From Gelatiniphilus marinus (lineage in GTDB: Bacteria > Bacteroidota > Bacteroidia > Flavobacteriales > Flavobacteriaceae): a stretch of 64,000 nt of DNA. Of the stretch, positions 33,370-42,758 are shown in pieces. The notes below the pieces were generated by a model, which made no database searches, was not told the origin of the DNA, and worked only from the letters and a program-made list of their open reading frames with translations. Made by a program: the position numbers and the translations under genes. The stretch lies in NCBI RefSeq assembly GCF_042678305.1, contig NZ_JBHUDT010000003.1, one strand, 5' to 3'. The stretch's first letter is position 1. Every line of letters begins with the position of its first letter.

Positions 33370-36033
33370 TTATTCTATAAACTTCTTAGCTTCTGCTAAA
33401 GCCTCATCAATGCCATCTGGTTTCTTCCCTCCAGCTGTAGCGAAAAACGGTTGTCCGCCACCGCCGCCTTGAATAAATTGCCCTAATTCTCTAACCACTT
33501 GCCCTGCATTTAAACCTTTGCTTGCTACCAATTCTTTTGAAATATAGCAGGACAATAAGGCTTTTCCGTTTTGCTCGGTGGCAAATAGTAAAAATAGATT
33601 ATTAAACTGGCTACCCAAATCGAAAGCAATATCTTTAATTCCAGAGGCATCTAAATCTAGTTTTTTAGCTAAAAACCGAATGCCATTTACATCTTGTAAC
33701 TCACTTTTTAGTTCTCCTTTAATATTTTTTGCTTTGTCTTTTAATAAAGCCTCGATTTGCTTTTTAAGCTTCGTATTTTCTTCTTGTAAATTCTGAAGTG
33801 CTTTTACGGGTTCTTTGGCATTATTAAGCAAACTTTTTATTTTAAAAAACGATTGGTTATTGCTTTGATAAAACTCTTTAACCGCTTTATTAGTTATAGC
33901 TTCAATACGGCGTATTCCTGATGCTACAGCACCTTCAGAAACAATTTTAAAATGCCAAATATCGGCTGTGTTTTTTACGTGTATTCCGCCACATAATTCA
34001 AAAGATTGCCCAAAACGAACGGTACGCACCGTATCGCCATATTTTTCACCAAATAAAGCCGTAGCACCTTCTTTTAAGGCTTGTTGCATAGGCACTTTTC
34101 TGTTTTCCTCTAAAGGTAATTTACCTTCTATTCTAGCATTTACAAAGTCTTCTATTTCTTGCAATTGCTCTGTTGTAACTTTAGAAAAATGAGAAAAATC
34201 GAAGCGTAAAGATTTTGGCTTAACCAAAGAGCCTTTTTGCTCGACATGATTACCTAAAACAACTCTTAGTGCTTGATGCAATAAATGTGTTGCTGTGTGG
34301 TTGCTTGAAGTTAAATCTCTGTGTTCGCTACTTACTACTGCCTTAAAAGTTTCGTTTAAATGCTTGGGTAGATTTTTAGCAAAATGGATAATAACATTAT
34401 TTTCCTTTTTGGTATCTAAAATATAGACCACATTGCCGTGGGCATCTTCTAAAACGCCTTTATCTCCAACTTGCCCGCCACCTTCGGGGTAAAATGGCGT
34501 TACATTGAAAACCAATTGATACCTATCGCCATCTTTTTTAGAGCTTACTTTTCTGTATCGCGTTAGTTTTACATTAGCCTCAAGTGTATCGTAACCAACA
34601 AATTCTGCTTCTGCTTCATCATTTAAAATGGTCCAATCATCAGTTGAAGTTTCACTGGCTGCTCGCGAACGGTCTTTTTGTTTTTGCATTTCAAGATTAA
34701 ATCCTTCGACATCAACTGTAAAGTTATTCTCTTTAGCAATAAGTTGAGTTAAATCTAATGGAAAACCTGAAGTATCATATAAATCAAAGGCACTTTTTCC
34801 AGATATAACCCTAACTTCTTCTTCTTTCCTTCCTTTAGGAATTCCATGCAAATAAATTGCTTGGTTTATCACTTTCATTATAGCTTCAATATCAATAATC
34901 CCTGATGATATTGTCCGCAAAAACGATTGCTCTTCTTCTTTAATAACATTTTCAATCAATTGTTTTTGCGCTATTAATTCTGGGAAAGCAGCCCCCATCT
35001 TATGGCTTAACACATCTACTAATCTGTAAATAAAAGGTTCTTTTTTATCGAGAAAGGTAAATCCGTAACGTACGGCACGACGCAGAATCCTACGAATTAC
35101 ATAGCCTGCACCCGTATTACTTGGTAATTGTCCATCTGCAATGGAGAAAGCAACAGCACGAACGTGATCTGAAATAACACGAATAGCGATATCTGTTGGC
35201 TCATCGTTGCCGTAGGTTTTTCCAGTTATGGTTTCAATTTCTCTGATTATGGGCGTAAACACATCGGTATCGTAATTAGATTGCACGCCTTGCAAAACCA
35301 TACAAAGCCGCTCGAAGCCCATACCGGTATCGATATGCTTGTCGGGTAAGCTTTCTAAGCTGCCATTGGCTTTTCGGTTGTATTGCATAAAAACCAAATT
35401 CCATATTTCTACAACCTGCGGATGGTCTTGGTTTATTAAATCCCTGCCGTCAACCTTGGCTTTTTCTTCAGCAGATCTAATATCTACATGGATTTCGCTA
35501 CATGGGCCGCAGGGACCTTGATCGCCCATTTCCCAGAAATTATCTTTTTTATCGCCTTTTAAAATGCGGTCTTCGGCAATGTGCTGTTTCCAGAAATCGT
35601 AAGCTTCGGTGTCCATGGGCAGTTTATCGACATCGTTGCTTCCCTCAAAAACGGTAACATACAACATGTTTTTATCGATACGGTAAACCTCGGTTAACAA
35701 TTCCCAGGCCCAGGCAATGGCTTCTTTTTTAAAGTAATCTCCAAAGCTCCAATTGCCCAGCATCTCAAACAAAGTATGGTGGTAGGTATCGTAACCAACC
35801 TCTTCCAAATCGTTATGTTTACCAGAAACACGCAGGCATTTTTGGCTATCGGCAATTCTATTGTTTATTGGCTTTGCGTTTCCTAAAAAATATTCTTTAA
35901 AGGGCGCCATACCAGAATTTACGAACATTAAAGTTGGGTCGTCTTTTAAAACCATGGGTGCAGACGGTACAATGCTGTGTTTCTTTTGTTCAAAAAAACT
36001 TAAAAATTTCGATCGAATCTCTTGTGATTTCAT
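33370..36033 (-). CDS. alaS: Alanyl-tRNA synthetase
   Basis: Attaches alanine to tRNA-Ala; class II synthetase. MFVNSGMAPFKEYFLG near residue 36 and NSGMAPF are motif-1 neighbours, GWELLTEV-like AWAWELLTEVYRID follows, then the editing domain with HTATHLLHQALR and the zinc/editing cysteine block CGGIHVKNTADIW. The C-terminal C-Ala domain ends GGGGGQPFFATAGGKK. All 887 residues are present, the usual length. A minus-strand TATTTTTG at 36148-36141 is a likely -7 box. The gene is divergent from the M23 peptidase. Confidence 0.97.
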   Translation of the reverse strand: MKSQEIRSKFLSFFEQKKHSIVPSAPMVLKDDPTLMFVNSGMAPFKEYFLGNAKPINNRIADSQKCLRVSGKHNDLEEVGYDTYHHTLFEMLGNWSFGDYFKKEAIAWAWELLTEVYRIDKNMLYVTVFEGSNDVDKLPMDTEAYDFWKQHIAEDRILKGDKKDNFWEMGDQGPCGPCSEIHVDIRSAEEKAKVDGRDLINQDHPQVVEIWNLVFMQYNRKANGSLESLPDKHIDTGMGFERLCMVLQGVQSNYDTDVFTPIIREIETITGKTYGNDEPTDIAIRVISDHVRAVAFSIADGQLPSNTGAGYVIRRILRRAVRYGFTFLDKKEPFIYRLVDVLSHKMGAAFPELIAQKQLIENVIKEEEQSFLRTISSGIIDIEAIMKVINQAIYLHGIPKGRKEEEVRVISGKSAFDLYDTSGFPLDLTQLIAKENNFTVDVEGFNLEMQKQKDRSRAASETSTDDWTILNDEAEAEFVGYDTLEANVKLTRYRKVSSKKDGDRYQLVFNVTPFYPEGGGQVGDKGVLEDAHGNVVYILDTKKENNVIIHFAKNLPKHLNETFKAVVSSEHRDLTSSNHTATHLLHQALRVVLGNHVEQKGSLVKPKSLRFDFSHFSKVTTEQLQEIEDFVNARIEGKLPLEENRKVPMQQALKEGATALFGEKYGDTVRTVRFGQSFELCGGIHVKNTADIWHFKIVSEGAVASGIRRIEAITNKAVKEFYQSNNQSFFKIKSLLNNAKEPVKALQNLQEENTKLKKQIEALLKDKAKNIKGELKSELQDVNGIRFLAKKLDLDASGIKDIAFDLGSQFNNLFLLFATEQNGKALLSCYISKELVASKGLNAGQVVRELGQFIQGGGGGQPFFATAGGKKPDGIDEALAEAKKFIE

Positions 36034-36162
36034 TTATCTTAATATGCACTATTTGTTAAATTACTCTATTTGCAAAACAATTTTTATCTTTGGTCGTTTA
36101 GCAATAAAATCCTAATATTTACATTAAACTTAAGGAATTGCAAAAATAGCATAATTTAAACA

Positions 36163-37134
36163 ATGAGTAAGGTAAAATATTATTACGATCCGGAATCGCT
36201 TTCCTATAGAAAAATAGAGCGTAAAAAAAGAAAAACCTTTGCATACATATCGGTTTTTCTTTTAGCGGCTTTTCTGTTTTCCTTTATTATTTTTTCTATT
36301 GCCAATCTATATATTGAATCGCCTAAGGAAAAAGCCTTAAAGCGAGAGCTACAGAACATGCAGCTACAATTTGGATTGCTAAACAAAAAAATGAACGAAG
36401 CCGAAGCCGTACTTGCCAATGTTGCCGATAGAGACAATAATATATACCGGGTGTATTTTGAAGCCAACCCCATACCAGACGAGCAACGTAAAGCTGGTTT
36501 TGGTGGGATTAACAGATATAAAAACCTTGAAGGCTTTGACAACTCTGAACTTATAATTGAAACCAACAAACGCTTAGACATTTTACAAAAACAAATTGTG
36601 GTACAGTCTAAATCACTGGATGAAATCACCGTTCTAGCAGAAGAAAAAGAAAAACTTTTAACCGCCATACCAGCCATACAACCCGTTAAAAACGAAGATT
36701 TAACACGAATGGCCTCTGGATACGGCATGCGTACAGACCCCTTTACCAAGGTTAAAAAAATGCATTGGGGCATGGATTTTTCGGCACAAAAAGGCACCCC
36801 CATTTATGCCCCGGGCGATGGCATTGTAAAACGTGCAGATGCCAGATCCAGCGGTTATGGCAAGCACATAAGGATAGATCATGGTTTTGGCTATGTAAGC
36901 CTATATGCGCATTTGCACAAATACAACGTAAAAAAGAACCAAAGAGTTAAACGTGGCGACGTAATAGGCTATGTTGGAAACACAGGGCGCTCTATGGGAC
37001 CACACTTACATTACGAGATATTTAAAGATGGTAAGCGCATAAACCCAATTAATTTTTATTATGGTAGTTTAACTGCTGAAGAATTCAGCAAATTATTAGA
37101 GCACGCCTCTTTAGAAAACCAATCCTTAGACTAA
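36163..37134 (+). CDS. M23 family metallopeptidase (membrane-anchored)
   Basis: A 323-residue cell-wall peptidase. A helix at about residues 25-47 (FAYISVFLLAAFLFSFIIFS) anchors it, a coiled-coil of about 100 residues follows, then the LytM domain. HWGMDFSAQKGTPIYAPGDG and HLHYEIFKDGKRINP contain zinc ligands (HxxxD and HxH) and both are complete, so an active endopeptidase on peptide crosslinks is expected. The active zinc residues differ from the degenerate EnvC/NlpD class. It shares one base with the MerR gene, so the two are translationally coupled. Confidence 0.92.
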   Translation: MSKVKYYYDPESLSYRKIERKKRKTFAYISVFLLAAFLFSFIIFSIANLYIESPKEKALKRELQNMQLQFGLLNKKMNEAEAVLANVADRDNNIYRVYFEANPIPDEQRKAGFGGINRYKNLEGFDNSELIIETNKRLDILQKQIVVQSKSLDEITVLAEEKEKLLTAIPAIQPVKNEDLTRMASGYGMRTDPFTKVKKMHWGMDFSAQKGTPIYAPGDGIVKRADARSSGYGKHIRIDHGFGYVSLYAHLHKYNVKKNQRVKRGDVIGYVGNTGRSMGPHLHYEIFKDGKRINPINFYYGSLTAEEFSKLLEHASLENQSLD

Positions 37135-37463
37135 TGCACATAGATTTACCAGACAAAAGATATTACGGCATTGGAGAAGTAGCCAAAGCATTTAATGTAA
37201 ACACCTCATTGTTACGTTTTTGGGAAAAAGAATTTGACGTGCTTAAACCAAAAAAAAATGCCAAAGGCAACCGCAAATTTACACCAGAAGATATTAAAAA
37301 CCTAAAGCTTATTTATCATCTTGTTAAAGAGCGGGGCTTTACTTTAGAAGGTGCAAAAATTCATTTAAAAGAAGGCAAAAAAGAAACTTTGAATAATTTT
37401 GAAATTGTTAGTAAACTCGAGGATGTTAAAAACCAATTGATTAAAATTAAAAATCATTTGTAA
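37134..37463 (+). CDS. MerR-family transcriptional regulator
   Basis: A 109-residue protein. RYYGIGEVAKAFNVNTSLLR is the N-terminal winged helix-turn-helix, followed by FWEKEFDVLKPKKNAKGNRK and PEDIKNLKLIYHLVKERGFT, and a short coiled dimerisation helix. No metal-binding cysteines are present, so it is not of the CueR/ZntR type; it resembles the MerR-like MlrA-type start (LRFWEKEFD). Its start shares a base with the M23 stop, which is an unusual pairing for a regulator and conserved in my memory of flavobacterial genomes. Confidence 0.9.
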   Translation: MHIDLPDKRYYGIGEVAKAFNVNTSLLRFWEKEFDVLKPKKNAKGNRKFTPEDIKNLKLIYHLVKERGFTLEGAKIHLKEGKKETLNNFEIVSKLEDVKNQLIKIKNHL

Positions 37464-37529
37464 CATTTTAACTTTACTCTAGACCTATTATTGCTACATT
37501 AAAAACAAACTAAACAAACACAATAAAAA

Positions 37530-38123
37530 ATGAAGAAATTTTTACCATGGATTATCTTAGGAATACTTGTAATTGGCTTATATTCTTGGGGGAAAGGGTT
37601 TAACAACACAGCTGTTAATTTAAACGAAGGCGTAAAAGAAGCCTGGGGCAACGTAAAAACCTCTTACCAACGCAGAAACGACCTAATTGGCAATTTGGTT
37701 AACACCGTTAAAGGAGCTGCCGACTTTGAAAAAAGCACCTTAGAGGCTGTAGTTAATGCACGCGCAAAAGCCACTTCCATATCTATAGACCCAGCAAATG
37801 TTACACCAGAGCAACTCGCCCAGTACAACCAAGTACAAGGGGGCTTAAGTGGCGCATTAAAAAGCTTATTGGTAACCGTAGAGCGCTACCCAGATTTAAA
37901 AGCCAACCAAAACTTTTTAAAATTGCAAGACGAGCTAACCAGTACAGAAAACACCATACAAACAGCAAGAACACGTTACAACGAAGCTATTAAACCCTAC
38001 AACATTCATGTTAACGAGTTTCCAAACACCATACTTGCTGGCCTGTTAAACTTTGATGAAAAACCGTATTTTGATGCTGAAGCTGGTGCCAACCAACCAG
38101 TTAAAGTAGATTTTTCTAACTAA
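37530..38123 (+). CDS. LemA family protein
   Basis: A 197-residue protein. The N-terminal helix (KKFLPWIILGILVIGLYSW) is an anchor, and the LemA domain reads GVKEAWGNVKTSYQRRNDLI, GAADFEKSTLEAVVNARAKA and NETIQTARTRYNEAIK-like TIQTARTRYNEAIKPYNIHV. The domain faces the outside and is a four-helix bundle. It heads a three-gene set with two TPM proteins, spaced six and eight bases, a recurrent arrangement in bacteria (lemA with TPM/Psb32 genes). Function is poorly known, with links to envelope stability in other bacteria. Confidence 0.93.
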   Translation: MKKFLPWIILGILVIGLYSWGKGFNNTAVNLNEGVKEAWGNVKTSYQRRNDLIGNLVNTVKGAADFEKSTLEAVVNARAKATSISIDPANVTPEQLAQYNQVQGGLSGALKSLLVTVERYPDLKANQNFLKLQDELTSTENTIQTARTRYNEAIKPYNIHVNEFPNTILAGLLNFDEKPYFDAEAGANQPVKVDFSN

Positions 38124-38129
38124 AACGCC

Positions 38130-38567
38130 ATGTCTAAAATAGAAGATTTTCTTTCTGCTGAAGACGAACAGGAAATTATTGAAGCCATTAGAAAGGCCGA
38201 AGCCAAAACCTCGGGAGAAATACGTGTGCACATTGAAAAAACATCGAAAACAGATGTGTTTTCCCGTGCTATGGAAGTGTTTCATTATTTAAAAATGGAC
38301 AATACCAAACTGCAAAATGGGGTTTTAATTTATGTTGCTATTAGCGATAGAAGTTTTGTAATTTATGGTGACAAAGGCATTAATGATGTGGTTCCTAATA
38401 ATTTTTGGAACAGCACCAAAGACCTTATGCAATCGCATTTTAAATCCGGTAACTTTAAACAAGGTTTGGTTGAAGGCATTATTGAAGCGGGTGCAGAACT
38501 TGCCCTGCATTTTCCGTGGAAACACAACGACAACAACGAACTTTCTAACGAAATATCAAAAGGCTAA
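38130..38567 (+). CDS. TPM domain protein, cytoplasmic-type
   Basis: A 145-residue TPM (Psb32/MOLO-1-like) domain with no signal peptide. It begins MSKIEDFLSAEDEQEIIEAI; the conserved TSGEIRVHIEKTSKTD and LIYVAISDRSFVIYGDKGIN with FKSGNFKQGLVEGIIEAG give the family. It lies between LemA and the larger TPM protein. Phosphatase activity has been reported for plant TPM members; for bacteria function is not settled. The stop is eight bases before the next gene. Confidence 0.88.
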   Translation: MSKIEDFLSAEDEQEIIEAIRKAEAKTSGEIRVHIEKTSKTDVFSRAMEVFHYLKMDNTKLQNGVLIYVAISDRSFVIYGDKGINDVVPNNFWNSTKDLMQSHFKSGNFKQGLVEGIIEAGAELALHFPWKHNDNNELSNEISKG

Positions 38568-38575
38568 CCTTTAAC

Positions 38576-39415
38576 ATGCGGCATTCGGTTTTAAGAATTC
38601 TATCACTAAAAAAAGAAGTAAAGTTTACCCTTTGCTTTTTAATGCTTTTTTGTGCTTTCAATCTTTCTTACGGGCAGTATAATATTCCTGAAAAACCCAG
38701 TTTTATTCCGCCAGTAATAGATATAGACAGCACCAAAACCCTAAGCACTAAAGAATACCAACTGCTTTACAACAAATTAAAACATTATAACGACTCTACA
38801 TCTACAGAGATTTTAATAGTAATAATATCAAAAACAAAAGGAGAAAACATTGGGTTACTTGCCCCTAGGTGGGGGCACAAATGGGGAATTGGCCAAGAAA
38901 AAGAAGATAACGGTGTTATTATTTTATTAGCAAAAGATGACAGAAAAATATGGATTGCTCCAGGTTATGGCGTTGAGCATAAACTAACTGCTGGCATTAA
39001 CGGGGAAATTATTAGGAATGTTATTATTCCGGAATTTAAACGCAACGATTATTATCGCGGATTAGACAAAGGTATTGATGCCATTTTTAAAGTGCTAAGT
39101 GGTGAGTATAAAAACAATAAAAAACCGTCTAATGGCGCCAACGTACCACCTGTTGGCTTTATTGTTGTTCTGTTTTTTATATTCATTATCATCCTTATCT
39201 CCATTACAAAAAACCGTAGAGGCGGCGGTGGCAAAAACGGTGGCCACAGATCTGCTGCCAGCGATATATTAGAAGCCATTATATTAAGTAATATGGGGCG
39301 TGGCAGTTACCGCAGAAATTCCGGTGGTTTTGGCGGTAGCTCCGGTGGGGGTGGCTTTGGCGGTTTTGGCGGTGGTGGTGGCTTTTCTGGCGGTGGTGCC
39401 GGTGGTAGCTGGTAA
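38576..39415 (+). CDS. Secreted TPM domain protein with Gly-rich tail
   Basis: A 279-residue protein with an N-terminal signal sequence (FTLCFLMLFCAFNLSYGQ), an outward TPM domain (STSTEILIVIISKTKGENIG and DDRKIWIAPGYGVEHKLT), a second hydrophobic helix at about 195-213 (VGFIVVLFFIFIIILISI), and a tail of about 50 residues dominated by Gly and Ser (GGFGGSSGGGGFGGFGGGG). The tail is typical of YgcG-type proteins. The C-terminal tail probably sits in the cytoplasm. Third gene of the LemA-TPM-TPM set, convergent with der. Confidence 0.9.
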   Translation: MRHSVLRILSLKKEVKFTLCFLMLFCAFNLSYGQYNIPEKPSFIPPVIDIDSTKTLSTKEYQLLYNKLKHYNDSTSTEILIVIISKTKGENIGLLAPRWGHKWGIGQEKEDNGVIILLAKDDRKIWIAPGYGVEHKLTAGINGEIIRNVIIPEFKRNDYYRGLDKGIDAIFKVLSGEYKNNKKPSNGANVPPVGFIVVLFFIFIIILISITKNRRGGGGKNGGHRSAASDILEAIILSNMGRGSYRRNSGGFGGSSGGGGFGGFGGGGGFSGGGAGGSW

Positions 39416-39429
39416 CTCTGGCTAAAAAC

Positions 39430-40734
39430 TTATTTTTTACGCATATAAACACTAATAGGCACACCATTAAAATTGAAATGCTCGCGTAGTTTATTTTCAA
39501 GAAAACGCTTGTACGGATCTTTTACATATTGCGGCAAATTACAGAAAAACGCAAATTGCGGCTGCGGTGTTGGCAATTGCATAATGTATTTGATTTTTAC
39601 AAATTTAGCCTTGTACGCCGGTGGCGGATAGTTTTCTATAATAGGCAACAAGATATCGTTAAGCTGACTGGTTTTTATTTTTTTGGCTCGGTTTTTATAA
39701 ACCTCTACGGCCGTTTCAATAGCTTTAAAAATACGCTGTTTGGTTAGTGCCGATATAAATACAATTGGCACATCGGTAAAAGGTTCCATTTGTTTTTTAA
39801 TGGTTTTCTCGAATTCTTTCATCGATTTGTGGTCTTTCTCCACCAAATCCCATTTATTCACCAAAACCACAATGCCTTTTCTATTGCGCTCTGCCAGCCA
39901 AAATATGTTTTGCACTTGCCCATCAAAACCTCTGGTGGCATCTAAAACGAGTAAACACACATCGGCATGCTCGATAGCACGTACACTTCGCATTACCGAG
40001 TAAAACTCTAAATCTTCTTTTACTTTAGATTTTCTTCTAATTCCAGCCGTATCGACTAAATTAAACTCAAATCCAAAACGATTGTATTTGGTATCTATGG
40101 CATCGCGCGTTGTTCCGGCAATATCGGTAACTATATATCTATCTTCTCCGATTAATGCATTAATAAACGATGATTTCCCAGCATTTGGGCGGCCAACCAC
40201 GGCAAAACGAGGCAGCTCATCTTCAATAAAATCTTCTTTCTCTGGCAGGGCTTCAACCAGGGCATCCAAGAGCTCGCCGGTGCCACTACCGTTAATACTG
40301 GCAATGGTATAGTAATCGCCCAGTCCTAAGGCATAAAACTCTACGGCATCTTCTGCACGTTTTGCATTATCGACCTTATTCACTACTAAAAAAACGGGCT
40401 TGTTTACTTTACGCAATAATTCGGCAACATCTTCGTCCATTCCCGTAACGCCAGATTCAACATCAACCATAAAAATAATAGCATCGGCTTCATCAATAGC
40501 CAGTTCCACTTGTTTATCGATTTCAGCTTCAAAAACATCATCACTTCCCAATACATAACCACCGGTATCGATAAGCGAAAACTCTTTACCGTTCCAGTCA
40601 CTTTTACCGTAATGCCTATCTCTGGTTACGCCACTAACGGCATCTACAATGGCTTCTCGACGCTGAATTAAACGGTTAAAAAACGTTGATTTCCCCACAT
40701 TTGGGCGACCTACTATGGCTACTATATTACTCAT
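39430..40734 (-). CDS. der: Ribosome biogenesis GTPase Der
   Basis: A double-GTPase protein needed for 50S subunit assembly. Two Walker A loops are visible, GRPNVGKSTFFNRL at residue 8 and GRPNAGKSSFINAL at about 180. Each has switch DTGG/DTAG and NKxD (NKVDNAKRA and NKWDLVEKD) motifs. The KH-like tail KAKFVKIKYIMQLPTPQPQF closes the 434 residues. Both GTPase units are intact. A minus-strand TATTTTTG box lies at 40800-40793. Convergent with the TPM gene, with 14 bases between stops. Confidence 0.96.
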   Translation of the reverse strand: MSNIVAIVGRPNVGKSTFFNRLIQRREAIVDAVSGVTRDRHYGKSDWNGKEFSLIDTGGYVLGSDDVFEAEIDKQVELAIDEADAIIFMVDVESGVTGMDEDVAELLRKVNKPVFLVVNKVDNAKRAEDAVEFYALGLGDYYTIASINGSGTGELLDALVEALPEKEDFIEDELPRFAVVGRPNAGKSSFINALIGEDRYIVTDIAGTTRDAIDTKYNRFGFEFNLVDTAGIRRKSKVKEDLEFYSVMRSVRAIEHADVCLLVLDATRGFDGQVQNIFWLAERNRKGIVVLVNKWDLVEKDHKSMKEFEKTIKKQMEPFTDVPIVFISALTKQRIFKAIETAVEVYKNRAKKIKTSQLNDILLPIIENYPPPAYKAKFVKIKYIMQLPTPQPQFAFFCNLPQYVKDPYKRFLENKLREHFNFNGVPISVYMRKK

Positions 40735-40897
40735 AATTTTTACTTCTATAACAGTCTAAGACTGAATTTTATATCGCTTCTGGAATATTCTGCAAAAATA
40801 GGAATTATACCCAATGCATAACGATTTTTAACTAAAGAATAAAAACGATTTATAATTTGAATAAAAAATGTTACTTTTCTAAGATTAAAAATAAAGT

Positions 40898-41419
40898 ATG
40901 CCAGTTACCAACGATATTGTTTTACGCCCACGTTTTAAAATGGAATTAAATCAAGATAACGAAACCGTTTTAAAAGCTTTCGAGGATTGTAAAAATACAC
41001 AAAGTGAATTTATAGTAAGCAGAATAGACGACCACGTATTCATTAAACTGCCTAAAGAAAAACAACGGTTTTGGTCGCCACAATTACATTTTGAAATAAA
41101 TGAAACTGATACTAAAACAAGTACATTACATGGCTTATTTGGCCCTAACCCAACGGTTTGGACCATGTTTATATTTTTTCATTTTATGGTTGCCGGATTT
41201 TTTATAGCGTTTGGAATTTGGGCTTACACCAATTGGTCTTTAAAAAACGATTATGCCGTACAATTAAGTTTTATGTTTTTAATGGTATTGGTTTGGTTTG
41301 TGCTTTATTTTGCTGGTCGTATTGGTAAGGCATCGAGCAAAAACGAGATGCGCGATTTATATGATTTTATGAATGGGGTTTTAGAGGAAAACGGGGTTGT
41401 TACGAGCCAAAGGCCTTAA
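40898..41419 (+). CDS. Uncharacterised membrane protein with two helices
   Basis: A 173-residue protein. An N-terminal soluble part of about 85 residues (RPRFKMELNQDNETVLKAFE, SRIDDHVFIKLPKEKQRFWS) precedes two helices at about 87-112 (TMFIFFHFMVAGFFIAFGIW) and 120-142 (YAVQLSFMFLMVLVWFVLYF). The end is a short charged helix. The soluble part has a pattern like SRPBCC-type or GTPase-linked sequence, but I do not recognise a domain. It is monocistronic between der and era, transcribed opposite to both. No function proposed. Confidence 0.75.
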   Translation: MPVTNDIVLRPRFKMELNQDNETVLKAFEDCKNTQSEFIVSRIDDHVFIKLPKEKQRFWSPQLHFEINETDTKTSTLHGLFGPNPTVWTMFIFFHFMVAGFFIAFGIWAYTNWSLKNDYAVQLSFMFLMVLVWFVLYFAGRIGKASSKNEMRDLYDFMNGVLEENGVVTSQRP

Positions 41420-41426
41420 AATATTA

Positions 41427-41460
41427 AGACACGGATTTCATGGATTATCACGGATTTTTG
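41427..41460. repeat. CACGGATT repeats in intergenic gap
   Basis: ACACGGATTTCATGGATTAT followed by CACGGATTTTTG, three rough copies of CACGGATT/CATGGATT in 30 bases. This short intergenic signature occurs in several Bacteroidota; here it lies between the membrane protein stop and the era stop and could also be a processing or termination region. Confidence 0.4.
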
Positions 41461-41481
41461 AAATATCTTGCGATTTATATT

Positions 41482-42363
41482 TTAATTATTATACCCAAAA
41501 CGTTTCAACTGATTTTGGTTGCTACGCCAGTTTTTATTAACTTTTACATACAATTCTAAATGAATTTGTTTCCCGAAAAACTTTTCCAAATCTTTTCTAG
41601 CTTCAATCCCAACACGTTTTAAAGCCGCCCCTTTATGCCCAATAATGATGCCCTTTTGGGTGTCGCGCTCTACCATAATTACAGAACGTATTCGAATGAT
41701 GTTTTCTTCTTCGAGAAACTCCTCGGTCTCTATTTCAACCGCATAAGGAATTTCCTTTTTATAATGCATCAATATTTTTTCGCGAATGGTTTCGTTTATA
41801 AAAAAACGCTCGGGCTTATCGGTTAATTGGTCTTTTGGATAAAATGCGGGCGACTCTGGCAAGAGCTCAATAATACGGTTAAACACCTCTTTTACATTAA
41901 AACCTTCTAAAGCCGAAATAGGGACAATCTCTGCATTGGGCACTTTTTCTGACCAAAGCTGTACTTGAGTTTCTAATTGCTCTTGGTTTGATTTATCAAT
42001 CTTATTCAACAATAATAAAACAGGGATTTTAGAATTTTTTATCTTATTGAAAAAAGCTTCGTCCTTTAATTCTTGCTCGCCAATTTCAACCATATAAAGT
42101 AAAATATCGGCATCTTCAAAAGCCGATTTAACAAAGCCCATCATAGATTCCTGCAATTGGTAAGCGGGTTTTATAATTCCGGGGGTATCGCTAAATAGCA
42201 CTTGAAAATCGTCTCCGTTTACTATACCCAAAATCCTGTGGCGTGTGGTTTGCGCTTTGGATGTGATGATTGATAATTTCTCTCCAATAAAAGCGTTCAT
42301 TAATGTAGATTTACCCACATTAGGATTACCTATTATATTTACAAAACCTGCTTTATGACTCAT
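41482..42363 (-). CDS. era: GTPase Era
   Basis: A 293-residue GTPase that binds 16S rRNA during 30S assembly. GNPNVGKSTLMNAF is Walker A, SDTPGIIKPAY switch II, and NKIDKSNQE the guanine-specificity motif. The KH domain lies at the C-terminus, with RSVIMVERDTQKGIIIGHKG AALKRVGIEARKDLEKFF, here in the standard GxxG form (IGHKG). All parts are complete. A minus-strand TAACTTTG at 42394-42387 is a plausible -7 box. It is followed by a 61-base gap with repeats. Divergent from a small membrane-protein gene. Confidence 0.97.
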   Translation of the reverse strand: MSHKAGFVNIIGNPNVGKSTLMNAFIGEKLSIITSKAQTTRHRILGIVNGDDFQVLFSDTPGIIKPAYQLQESMMGFVKSAFEDADILLYMVEIGEQELKDEAFFNKIKNSKIPVLLLLNKIDKSNQEQLETQVQLWSEKVPNAEIVPISALEGFNVKEVFNRIIELLPESPAFYPKDQLTDKPERFFINETIREKILMHYKKEIPYAVEIETEEFLEEENIIRIRSVIMVERDTQKGIIIGHKGAALKRVGIEARKDLEKFFGKQIHLELYVKVNKNWRSNQNQLKRFGYNN

Positions 42364-42558
42364 AATTTTTATTAATTATTACACTGCAAAGTTACAACCT
42401 TGGTTTGTAATTTCATTATCTTTATTTTGAAACAGAAAATCGAATCGTTTAATCAGTATTATGCTTTTTTTGTAATTTTAAAAATGAACGTTTATTATCT
42501 GACAAAAATCATATATACAAAACATTTGTATTAGTATTTTAGCTTAAAATTTTAATTT

Positions 42559-42702
42559 ATGATAACTCAAACTATTTCTCTTTATAACTGGACCAATGGC
42601 GTAATAATGATAGCTATTTTCGCACTTGTTTGTATTGCATTAATTGGTATTCTTATTAATTTTATGATGAGCGGCAAGAAAAAAGACCCTGATGAAAACT
42701 AA
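42559..42702 (+). CDS. 47-residue membrane microprotein
   Basis: An intact 48-codon frame starting ATG at 42559 in an AT-rich gap. The product MITQTISLYNWTNGVIMIAI begins a single hydrophobic helix (about residues 14-36, continuing FALVCIALIGILINFMM) and ends in a charged tail SGKKKDPDEN. The layout N-out short tail, helix, lysine-rich cytoplasmic tail is that of a real small membrane protein. A terminator follows at once at 42702, which supports a gene. Function unknown. It would be missed by length cut-offs. Confidence 0.65.
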   Translation: MITQTISLYNWTNGVIMIAIFALVCIALIGILINFMMSGKKKDPDEN

Positions 42703-42737
42703 AAAAAGCCGTTTAAATTATTTTAAACGACTTTTTA
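42702..42737. terminator. Bidirectional hairpin between the microprotein and fkpA genes
   Basis: An eight-pair stem CGTTTAAA/TTTAAACG (42710-42717 and 42722-42729) is extended by six pairs beyond one mismatch (42703-42708 and 42731-42736), with A and T runs on either side. It can end the small gene and, on the other strand, the FKBP gene. Confidence 0.8.
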
Positions 42738-42758
42738 ATATTTAGTTTTGGTGTGATT

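Noticed and set aside
36070..36092. TTG-N12-TATCTTTG before the M23 gene as a full promoter
   Set aside because: The 12-base spacer is too short for the usual 17-23; only the -7 box is plausible.
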